This document shows, one piece after another, positions 25,350-36,200 of a stretch of DNA of 64,000 nucleotides. The stretch spans positions 1,612,001 through 1,676,000 of the forward strand of contig JANTQA010000015.1 of the NCBI GenBank assembly GCA_027625915.1, given 5' to 3'. The stretch is from Anaeramoeba flamelloides. Lineage: Eukaryota > Metamonada > Anaeramoebidae. The notes beneath the pieces were generated by a model, which searched no databases, was not told the origin of the DNA, and was given only the letters and a program-made list of their open reading frames with translations. Within the stretch, counting starts at the first letter, position 1, and the number at the start of each line of letters is the position of its first letter. The translations under genes and the position numbers were made by a program.

Positions 25350-25640
25350 CTAATTTTTTTTTTATATTGATACATCCATAACCATCGACTAAAAGTGTGT
25401 TATTCTAATGTTATATAAAACAACGGAAATGGTTGTCAAGAAATCTTATTGATTTCTATAGGATTTTTATTACTATTATGTTGAAGATGATAATGGACAT
25501 TGTTGTTTTTCTTAATTGAGAAACCAAGAATTTTAGTTTTTCAATTTTACGGAAATTAAATTAATTGATTAGATTTACTTCTTGTGAATGTCAACTATTA
25601 CTAATTTTGTATTCTGCAACTTATTTCTTATTTCTTAGGT
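25350..25640 (-). repeat. Dispersed repeat family R1, inverted piece
   Basis: Read on the minus strand this matches 33300-33620 and 56330-56640, with AACAATGTCCATTATC, AATAGAAATCAATAAGATTT and AGAATAACACACTTTTAGTC as landmarks. Class unknown. Confidence 0.5.
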
Positions 25641-25959
25641 AAGGTGTCATTCATAAAAAAATAATTTTTCTTATGTTATTTTTACTCTAAACAATAATTT
25701 CCTGAAATTGAATCACTTTGAATCTTTTTTTTTTTGTTTTTGAGTTATTTGAATTTTTACCATTGAGTTTAATTGATTTCTTTTTGTTTATTTTATTTTT
25801 TCAACTAAAAAGAATTTCAATTTAATAGTATTATTTTAAAAGGCAAGATATTGGTTATATAAAGAGAAAATTGATTTTAATAAACAAGGTTCATAAATAG
25901 AAAATTATTAATTGTGAAAAAACTTTTTAATCAAAAATTAAAAGTAAATTTACATTTAA

Positions 25960-26540
25960 GCTATTTCCAATAAAGGGGGGCAAATTTATTTTAAAATATA
26001 TCTTTTAAACTTAATCTTCAAAAAAGTATTTAAATATCTAAAATCATTAACAACTATTTATTGATTCTTGTTAATAATTTAATTTGTTTCATAGTATTGT
26101 ATTATATAAATAAAAGATATTAAATTTTCTGCTCTCAATTTTATCGGATATTTTTTAGGTGCAAAAATTGGTGCATATTATTTTCTTTCTTATCTGAAAA
26201 ATCGTTTTCTAAACTTGTTTAATCATAACAAATTTTTAAATAGAATTTACAACATAAAAATGTATTTTATTGTTTAAAAATTCATTTGTACCATTTCCAT
26301 ATTTCCAGTTTTTTATTGAAATTGGTCTTACATTGTTTTCACCAAAAAAAGTGCTATTTTTTTTTTATTTTTTGAAAATATTTCATCCAACTTATAATAA
26401 AATAAATACATTAGCCATTTATTCGATTGGTATTATTATTAAACTTAATTTGATATCATCAATTAAGGAATAATATCACTAACAAAGATTATTTTTTTTA
26501 TGAAATGTAAAAAAAATGCCCCACTTTTAGGGAAATCCCT
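25960..26540 (+). mobile_element. MITE-like element, copy 1 (581 bp)
   Basis: It starts GCTATTTCCAATAAAGGGGG after TTAA (25956-25959) and ends CCCCACTTTTAGGGAAATCC. The outer 25 or so bases are inverted repeats of each other (ATTTCC...GGGGCA). A second copy lies inverted at 54787-55374 and matches over nearly its whole length, which fixes both ends. The open frame at 26270-26473 lies inside and is not a gene. Confidence 0.65.
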
Positions 26541-27399
26541 TATATTAACAGTTTTTCAAAACAAACTCGAACTTTCCCAATCTTGAAAGATTTTAAAGAG
26601 ATCCTAAAAATAAATAATAGAAAAAATTATCATTGAAGTTTAAAATTTTATAGAAAAATATTTCTGACGAAGATAAAAGGATGTGTAATCATCAAGCAAA
26701 ATAATTTCTATAAATTTTTTCTTTTGAATTAACACAACATTCTTACATGATTTCCCCAAGTTTATGAAGAAAATATTAATTTCTCCATATAGTTTAGTCT
26801 GGATATCAAAGGGTAATATATTATTAATTATTTTTCAAAATAATCAATATTCTCAATTAATTTTTCATCTGTATAATAAATACCAAAATTTAATCTTGTT
26901 TAAGGCTCTTATACTCTTTTATAAAAAGATTAAAATAAATTATTTTTGACAAAAATAAAGTATATTGGTGTTTTTTTTTGGTTTTTATTTTTGTAATACT
27001 CTAAAAAAATCACTTGGTATGTACATTGAAATTCACCTTCAAGATCACAAAACCAAATTTTCAAAAAAAAATTTAAAAATTTCCTCATTTTTCACTTTTT
27101 GATAACTTCAATTGTAATAAACACTCTTGGAAAATAAATTATCTTGGATCAAAAATTATTTTTCAAGAACATTAAAAATTTAAGTACAAAATACAATGTT
27201 CTATTAAGATTTTTTACAGTTTTTTTTACTAAAAAATTTGAATAGTTTTTTATGGTTATGTCTTTTTATTAAGATAATATATTTTTAAATCGATTTTACA
27301 TTTAATGAATATCTTTTAAAGGGAATAATCAATAATTTTGACAATTAAAGTATTATTTATTGATTTCAATTGAAAAAAAAAATTTTTTTTTACTAAGGA

Positions 27400-27605
27400 A
27401 AAAGTGTAAAATATAATCTAAGTACCCTTTTACTTTAATTCCCTAACAGGAAATTAAGCATAAAATCATATATTTCACGATTATTGATCAATTAAAATAA
27501 TTTTAGGTAGTTATAGTTTAAAATTATTTCCTTAAAATTTAATTCTTTTAATTTATTTAAAAATTTCAACCTATCCTTTGTACAGGAAGGACATACACTT
27601 AAAAA
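27400..27605 (-). mobile_element. LINE-A 3' fragment
   Basis: The minus strand reads TATGTCCTTCCTGTACAAAG and onward to TTATTTTACACTT, matching 20477-20670 of the LINE-A relic through its 3' coding part. It is strongly 5'-truncated. Confidence 0.65.
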
Positions 27606-27639
27606 GTGGTTTTTATTATTATTTTTTTATTAGATTTTC

Positions 27640-28180
27640 CCTTAGGTTTGTTTTAATTCAAAAATAAAAAGAAAATTTAAGAAATTTTAGAGTAATTTCT
27701 TAGATTTAAATAAAAAGAGTTAGCATTTCGAGAATTCAGGGATTATACAGCACTTTACAGCCCTTGAAGCACACTTTCGTTTTTTTTTTTTTTTTTTTAA
27801 TAATTGAAGAAAATCTAAAATAAAATAACTTTTTGTTTTATTTCTCAAATTAAAAAAAAACATGGTTAACTTGTCAGAATTTAAAATAATTGAGTAAAAT
27901 CAAAGATTTTATCCCATTCTTTTAAATTCTGGAAAATCTAGACACTTGATTACACTCTACGTCAAATGACGACACTTTCTGTAACTCTTATTTGCTTTGT
28001 TTACGTATCGAAATAAATAGAAAATTAAATAATTTAACCTTTTAAATAAATAAAAAAAAAAAACAACTAGGTACGCTAAAACACTTAGCAGGTATTTGAT
28101 TTCTGTTTCCATAGAGGTTAACAGTATACACAAAATCATATATCATTTTACTTGGTTCGTTTGAATACTGGAAAACCTCT
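27640..28180 (+). repeat. Worn hairpin array
   Basis: It contains an M3-like stem (27655-27715), tail repeats (CAGCACTTTACAGCCCTTGA at 27748-27767), a second M3-like stem (27800-27860), an M2-like stem (27876-27940, closing ATTCTTTTAAATTCTGGAAAA) and more tail repeats (27945-27980). Arms are less well matched than at 60440-61490, so this copy is probably older. Confidence 0.7.
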
Positions 28181-28666
28181 GGCACCAAATAATTATCACA
28201 AGTATTTTTTTTATCTCTATTTCAGTTTTATTAGATGATTAGAGTATTTTTAAAATTATTAGTGCTTATCTACCTACTAAATATCCAAAAGTTGAATTTG
28301 AATAAATTTCTTCCTAACATTTATCTGGAATTTTTTACTCAAAATAAATCCTTTTTTTCTAAACTCGAGATATTTGAAAAAGGTACCATTCCTAATAACA
28401 ATAAATACAATAATATCAAAAATTGGAAGTTCTGGTTTTTGATTCTATTGTGACTAAACTTTATTATTAATTTTAAAAGATTAAGGAAAGTCGTAGTAGC
28501 TTTTTTATACTTTTTTTTTATTTTGAATTTGATTTTTTCATACTTGTGCAAAGTTATATTAAGATTTACAATCCCTGAAATTTGGAAAAGGATTATCTCG
28601 TGTAGGTGTAGTGACTTGTTAATTTTTTTCTACTCTGAACGATCTTTGACTTGTAATAGGTGTTAA

Positions 28667-29413
28667 AGGATTAGCGTCACCATAGATTTCTCTATAATCA
28701 AAGTATGTTGTAATTGGGTGTAAATGGTATTAGTGCACCATGACTCGAATAGCTCTAAAAAATCTATTATAAATCTTATTGCATAATAAATTATTACCCT
28801 TTTTTACTAATGATCACAATTAAAAAATTTCGTTTTGAAAAATTTTTTTTTAATTTCTTTTCCAAATCTAAAAATAAAAACCCAAAATACAGTATTACGG
28901 TATTTAATAATTTAGATTTAGAACTTCCAAAAGTAACTATTTTTATAATTTTTGAATTTCAAAGATTAACTCAATAATCATCAACATAAAAGTACAAAGA
29001 CTGATAAGTTTTGTTTGCTTTTGACAAGTCTACTTGTAGCATCAATATATTTCCATGATTTGAGAAATAATTTGACAAAAAACTTTTATTCGTTAATTAT
29101 TTAATTTTTAAAAAAAAAAGAATTTTTTAGTAACTAATCTACATTTCCCCATAAATTTAAGAAAGCTATTTTATGACTTTGTAGTCTGAATATTGATAAT
29201 TCAATCTTTAAATTTATGGCGAAAGGCATATTTTATTCTGAATTTGCTAGGTTTTTTACTAATACATAGATCATAATTAATTGATGAGATGAACAAATAT
29301 TACTACTTTGCAATCGATTTTTTAGAGACACTTGAACCATGTAACACTAATGTGGCTAAGTCCAATAACAACATACTTTGATCCTAGGCTTCTCCTTGAT
29401 AGACGCTAATCCC
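28667..29413 (+). mobile_element. TTAA-flanked element beta, copy 1 (747 bp)
   Basis: It begins AGGATTAGCGTC after TTAA (28663-28666) and ends GACGCTAATCCC before TTAA (29414-29417). The inverted termini are only about 12-18 bp. The interior matches 46941-48535 over nearly its full length, so both ends are well placed. No open reading frame. Confidence 0.7.
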
Positions 29414-29417
29414 TTAA

Positions 29418-29768
29418 GAGTGGCTCAAAATGGCAATTTTTAACAATTTAATTTTTTTTTTCTTTCCAAAATCCGAATTGAAGAATGTAAGATTAATTGA
29501 TTGGAAGGTATTGAATTGAAAGTGTTAATTTTTAGGTTGTAGATTGAAATTTTTAGTTCGGTTTAATTCTATTTTGAGCTTTTAAAAAAATTAATTGTTT
29601 TTCATTAATTAATTGGCCAAAAAGGAAAATTAAAATTTTCAATTGACAACCCACCAATCACATTTTTTAAAAATTAACTTCCAATCTAATTTGCCTTACA
29701 TTCTTCAATTCGGATTTTGGAAAGAAAAAAAAAAATAAATTGTCAAAAATTGCCATTTTGAACAACTC
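29418..29768. mobile_element. TTAA-flanked element gamma (351 bp)
   Basis: Arms of about 90 bp pair nearly perfectly: GAGTGGCTCAAAATGGCAAT on the left and ATTGCCATTTTGAACAACTC on the right, with CCAAAATCCGAATTGAAGAA against TTCTTCAATTCGGATTTTGG further in. TTAA lies on both sides (29414-29417 and 29769-29772). It is inserted exactly in the TTAA that forms the right flank of element beta. Confidence 0.8.
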
Positions 29769-30299
29769 TTAAAACCCACACCAAGTCCAAGATCAATCAC
29801 CTAAGAACCATAATAACAAGTCCCTACACCCAATATAAGATAATCCTATTTCAAATTTCAGGGATTGTAAACCTTAAATCCGATTAGTTTTTCATTTAAG
29901 TCTGTTATTATTATAGAGTACTAATAATTGAGTAAAATTCAATAATTTCCCAACAAATCAATACAACTCTTAATTATTGCTTTGTGGGAAGTGGTTTATT
30001 TATAATAGAACAAAAAATGAACTACCATCAAAAAAGGGTTATTCATAAAAAAAAAATAATTGAATTTTGGGAGAAAAGATTGCAATAACCATAACCAAAT
30101 CAAAATTATTGGTGTTTATGATGTGTCTGAACAATTTCTTGGAACACGCGACTTAAAAAGTAGATTTAATTTTCTTTCACTGCCTCAAAGCTTTTGTTGA
30201 TTAGTTTGATGGTTCTTATTTTGGTTTATACCTTTTTTTTATTTTTTTATCTTTTGACATCCTAAATTTTTTTTTCGATTTCTTATTTCATTTTATTAA

Positions 30300-33200
30300 A
30301 TGGGGAACCAACTCAAAGCCAAAAAAATTAAAAACAATAGTAATTCTTCGAAAATTTTCCAAACAAACAAAACAAAACCCCCAATCCAAAATAAAATAAA
30401 TTTTCTGTTGTTTTTCTATATATGATTTAACAATTTCTACTTTTCTTTTTCACAACAACACAACTCAGTTGCTAAACAATTTTTTATTGAGCTTAGGGAA
30501 CTTTATTCAAAAGAACCACAAAAAAAACAAAAAGTTTGTGCCTATTTTTTTCCTCAAATCACCAACGACGACCACAACAAATTTTCTTTAAATTTTTCTT
30601 CTTCATTAATTTTTGTTCACCTCTAACGTCCGTGATTTGTTTTGTTTTTTTTTTTTTCAATAAATGTTCTGATCCTCGCGTTCCAAAACAATAAAAAACG
30701 CATTTCCGCCACGATACCAATTTTATTGTGAAATGAATTATTTTTTTCTTGTTGATGATAGATTCTTGTTGACATTTATAAAGTACTCCTAAGAGTGCCA
30801 AAGGAGTCAAGGTCGATCGCATTGGATTTTAATAACATAAAGCTAGGAGATCAAAACGCATTAAGGATCGTTAAAGTTCTTCATAACGAAAAACCGATTA
30901 GAAGTTTCTCATTAAGAAACACAAGGATTACAAATTCAACTTCAAACAAGATTGCAGAACTTTTAAAAGAGAATTCAACAATCCAACAAATAGATTTGAG
31001 TTCTAATAAAATTGGTAAGTCTTTAATTATTCTTTATTTTTGAGAGTTTTCTTGATCAAAACAAGTCCCAAGTGTTCCTTTTTTTTTAACATGATAAGTA
31101 TTCAAAAACAAAAAAAGAAAAAAAATTCTAATATTTTATTCGAATACTTTTTCTGAATGACAAAAATCACCAAACAGATATTTTATTTTCGTTTTCCAAA
31201 TTATAAGAAGAAATTGAAAAAGAATTTCAAACCCCCGATGAGCAAAGAAAAAATACAATCAAAGTTTTTTAAAATAACCTTCTATTTTCTACTTGGGTTC
31301 TTTGGGTAACAATTGTTTAAATTCATAAATTTTCTCTGTAAAAACAAGAACAGAAGAAAATTCAAGGCTATCAAATAAAAAAAAAAACAGAGAGAATTTG
31401 TCAAGATCGTTTGGTAGCACTCTTTTTGAAATAAACTATTGTCAGAAGAAAGATCAATTTTTATGGAACCAGAAAAACTTTACCAAAATATTTTCTCATA
31501 TTTGGTGATCATGAAACAATAAAAGCAACCAAAAAGAATTGAGAAAAGAATATTGATATCTAATATATTTGAGAGAAAAGAACTTTAATATTACAAACAA
31601 TGTAAAAAGGGTGTGCTTATTATCGATTGTAGAATTAGCCTTTTCAATTCTGGTATTTGAATTTTAAATGGGAAAAAATTTCACTTACATTTTCAATTTC
31701 CTTTTTCAAACAAAAGCCACAAATTACAACCTAAATATGTGAGTACTCCATTTATGAAAGAGGAGTCTTGAAAAGGAAGTGAGAATTAATTTCCATTTAT
31801 AATTCAAATACCAGTAATAGAAATTAAAATTTCAACTTAATAATTTGCTCTTCTTCCAATAGATACTATCTTTAGGGATTTTATCTAAAGCCCAAGATTA
31901 TAAATCTACTTTTTATTCTCAGTAAGTGTTTGTAAAAGTAAAAATTGTACCAAAAAAAAAGGTGATGACCATTTTCGCGAGAAGGTAGCCAATTGCAAAT
32001 TGGCCATATTCTCTTAAAAATGGTCATCAATAACACACCCCACAATTTAACAGCATTGTATCTCATAAGTACAAAATTATCTCTTTTTTAAGGGACTAGT
32101 CTCTATTATTTTTTTTTTTTTTGACCAATTTCTAAATAAGGATTCCTTATCTAGAAATATGTTTAATATTGAAAATAAACAGGGGTTTTCAAATCCAAGT
32201 AATTGGCAAAAAATTTTCTCAATCTCAATTAAATTTAGGTAAAAAAATTTAATAGAGATTAGTCCCTTAAAGCATTTTTTTTGACTGTCAATTTTTTTTT
32301 TACTATAAATTTTTTTTAATTGGAATATGGCCAATTAGATAAAAAAAAACAAATAACAGATCTCAATTTACATTGTTGCTGTTTTTATTGTTGGAAATTT
32401 CAACCAAAGAGTTTAAGAAACCGAATTAAAGAGATACATCCTCAACTTCATCAAGACTTATTCAAAAAAATTTTGCAACAAATACAATTTACTCCATTCA
32501 CCGAAGGTATATGTACAAAATAATACATTTTTTGTTTCATTGTTAAGGGATTAGTAACTATGATTTATTTTTTTTCCCAATAATTATTTTCACAAGAATA
32601 CCATTAAACCAGATAAAAAAACTCAATAATATACGTTAAAAAAACATGTTAACATTTTAATGGGAAATCATTTTTCTAATTTATATTCAGTAAAAAGATC
32701 TGATCTTTTATGTGAGGATTTTAGGATCATAAATGAAAAAGAAAATTTTACAAATAAATTTTATTTTGAAGAAATCACACTTTTATTAATTTCTGGTAGT
32801 TTGTATGAACAAATAACATTGGAAATTTAATCTTATTTTAAAAAAACACGAAAAATAAATCAAATATTGAATCCTTGAAGATCCTGAAAAAAATTGATCC
32901 TTTATTATATTTTCATTACTTTATTAAATTTCTTGAAATTTAAAAGATTAGGCAATATTCTTTTTTTAAATATTAAGAGTATCAAAAAACAAGGAACTTG
33001 TTATTATATAAACCAGTTATTTGATAATATCTATTTTATTTTATTAGAATTATTGATTTTGAATTCATTTTATTTGCTTTAAAATATAAAAAAAATCGAG
33101 AAATAATAATAAAGTCTTTTGATACATTTAATCCTTGGGTTACAAATAACTCACTTAAAGAATTAACATTGGGCTATTAATTATTTATTAAAAAGAATCA

Positions 33201-36200
33201 AATTAAAAAGTATTTCTGTTTGGTAAAAGTTGATTTTTTTAGGTTTTAAAAAAGTAAACTTTGTTTCAGTCAAAGTGAAATCCAAAAAAAAAAAACATTT
33301 TTTTCAAATATCAATTATTTTTTCTAATTAACCATTGAAGAACAAATAAGAAATAATTAGAATAATACACATCAAATAATATTTGAGACCAATAGGAATA
33401 CAACTATTTAATCAATAGATTTTCTTAAAAATTGAAAACCCCAAAATTCTTAGAGGTACTATTTGAAAAAAATAATAATGTTCATTTTGATCAGGATCAA
33501 AGATCCAAATAAAATTCCAATAGAAATCAATATGATTTCTCTACAATCATTTTCACCGTTTCAATAATCATTAGAATAACACATTTTTACCAAGTGACTG
33601 TCAATCTTGTAATAAAAAAAATTTTTGCCAATGAATTAGGTATCAAAAAAACCAAAAAAAAAACAAAAATGTATAAAAATGTTTTAAATTTTGAATTTTC
33701 CAAAATTATATTTTTTCTTCTATATCCATTCAAACCCTTTAAATACATGTAATTCATCCATTATAACTGGGCCCCTTTGAATAGAAAATGGTTTATTTTG
33801 TGAGAATTTTTAATTTAATGGTATGGTTGTTTTCCTCATATTGTTTGCCCAATAAAAAGAAAAAATTGTTTTGTAATGTTATTTGAATCAAACAAATTAT
33901 ATTTTTTTATAAGTTTAAAATAATTTTTGTATTTTTTTTTGAAAATTAAGAAGATTTTTTATACTGCGTTATTTTAAAACTTTAGGGTTTTATTTTTAAA
34001 GTGTATTTTTGTACACTTCCTTGATAGACAATAATATTTCTTTCTTCTTTCAAAAGAAAATATTTTTTTTTTGAAAATAATTCGGAAATATGTTGGATTT
34101 TGAACTTTTCAAAAATTAGAAAAAAGGATCAAACTTTTAAAAACAATAATTCATTTCTGAAAATCGTATTAAAAGTAAGACAGATATTAGAGTAATCAGA
34201 TTTTTACTTTGGTTTTAGTATTTCAAGATACGGTAAAATTTTTTTGAATTTGCTATTAAATTTACTAGAAGATTTTTTTTATTTTGACAACCCTTTAAAT
34301 GATTTTTTATCATATTTAAACCAACCTATGGTGATAATTTTAAAGCCAACGCACGCATTTTTTTTTTTTTCTTTTCTTTTAATTTTATCTTAAATATTCC
34401 TTAATCTATTCAAATAAAAAAATGAAAATTTCATTTTTAAAATGATCAAATTGTAGTTTTCCTTTTCATTCAAATTTACAATTGTCCTTTTCGTTCGGAT
34501 TTATTCTTGACTTTTGTCATTTTTTTTTTTTTGCTTTAAATACAACAATTTGCATTAAAATGCTCATTAAATGATTATTTTTAGGAGAATACGACTGGTC
34601 CCAAATCGGCACCTTCTCGCGAAAATGGCCAATGTAAAACAAAAACTCTAAAGAACGATTTCTAGAATTTTATTTTGAATTTTAATTAAAAGATATCCTA
34701 ATTTTGTTGATAATTAACCAATGGCAAAACAAAAATTGGGACTTTCTTTTAATAACATTTGAGATATTGTTTTTTTTTCTATTGATATTTTGTTGTGTTG
34801 ATTTGAATAAAGTTTTTAAAAGAAAATTAAAAATTTTCAATTATTACCCTTTCCGTTTTTCATTAGAATCATTAATAAAATGATTTTGAATAGAAAATTT
34901 CAATAAATAAATTGATAATTAATTTGCTTTTTTTTTTTCTTTAATCAAAAAAAAAAAAAAAAAAAAAAAAAAAACAAAACCAATTTAATTAAAACAAATA
35001 ATCAACATTTCAATTCTAAATAATTTTATCTTTATTTTATAAATTTTTCTTCATCTTCTTATAATTATTGATTGTTTTTCTTACTTATATCAAGGTCTTT
35101 CGGGAATCAGAGAATTATCCAATGTTTTATCTGAGCACCAAAACCTTAATGGACTGTATTTAAACAAGACAAATATTGGCAATGATGGTGCAATTATTTT
35201 ATCTGATTTGATAGAAAATAATACAAATTTAGAAGTCTTGGAAATTAAATCTAACGAAATTACCTCAAGAGGCCTCGGGTTTATTGTTGAAGCGTTAAAA
35301 GAAAATTATTCAATTATTTCTTTAGATGTTGGGAAAAAAGATATTTTAGATGAAAATGAGTTAAAAAGATTAAATGAATATGTTGAAAGGAATTCGATGG
35401 CAAATGAAGTTATAAATCTAATCATTTCAAATTCCTGCCAAAGACAATTCAGAAGGAAAATAACAAAATTTTCAAAATCGGTAAGAGGAATGGAAATGTT
35501 AAAAGGTAAAAAAGAGCAAATGAATAAAACTTCAAGGGGTACCAAATTGCATGACCTTTTTGAAGAAACTAGTAAAAAGGCAAAAGTGGATAATGTTATT
35601 GATAAAAAAACTGAAAAGGGTAGATGGAGAATAGGCTTTGCCGAAATGATGGGAAGAAGAGAAACCCAGGAAGATGTAATGGTGATTAAAACAAATTGGT
35701 TAAAAGATTCTGGAATCGAAGATTATTGGACAGACAATTCCGGTTATTGGGATAATGAAAAAATGAAAAAGGTAATCAATAATTCCAATTACGAGCAAGA
35801 TGAAGAAGATGAAAAGCAAGAAGAAATTGTTAAAGGGGAATTACGAAATTATCAAATCGAAAATTCTGAATTTTTTGGTTTATTTGATGGACATGGTTCG
35901 TGATTTTTTTTTTTTTTTCATTTTTTTTTATATTTAATTATAATTTTCGATACGAGCTTATTTAGACCACTTTTTGAAAAAAAAATACGTGAATGGCTTA
36001 AAACTAATTTAATCTATTCTTTGAATTGGAATTTAAAAGAAGAGAGATTTTAAAAAAATTTCTTCATTTTTTTATTTGTTTCTCTTTTGGTTTTCATTTG
36101 AATTAGGAATACACACAAGAATTTATATTCCTTAACTTATGAAAAATATTTATTTGAATGATTAAATTGACAATTTCAAGAATGGTTATTCATTTGCATC

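Larger units (their letters stand above)
28563..29873. mobile_element. TTAA-flanked element alpha, with two elements nested in it
   Basis: Left terminus GATTTACAATCCCTGAAATT follows TTAA (28559-28562); right terminus AATTTCAGGGATTGTAAACC precedes TTAA (29874-29877). The arms extend about 100 bp each (28563-28662 and 29773-29873) and are all that is left of alpha, since elements beta and gamma occupy its middle. A further decayed end is at about 38070-38125. TTAA targets are used by the piggyBac and Kolobok superfamilies; with no transposase the choice is open. Confidence 0.7.
23774..30299. other. Intergenic region filled with inverted-repeat elements
   Basis: No host gene was found in this 6.5-kb spacer. 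It carries a repeat piece shared with 48770-49000 (24170-24440), inverted-repeat elements at 24845-25336 and 25960-26540, an inverted piece of family R1 (25350-25640), a LINE-A 3' fragment (27400-27605), a worn hairpin array (27640-28180) and a nested TTAA-flanked cluster (28563-29873). From 29880 to 30299, the presumed promoter and leader of the phosphatase gene, I see only AT-rich unique sequence. Confidence 0.7.
31015..35094 (+). other. 4.1-kb intron 3 of the LRR-PP2C gene
   Basis: From GTAAGT to ATATCAAG. It is a mosaic of inverted-repeat elements (31650-31814, 31963-32029, 32092-32266), a partial TTAA-type end at 32545, a long piece of family R1 (about 32800-33640) and a poly(A) run near 34948-34974. 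No coding exon is needed inside it, because the leucine-rich repeat period is kept on splicing. Confidence 0.8.
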
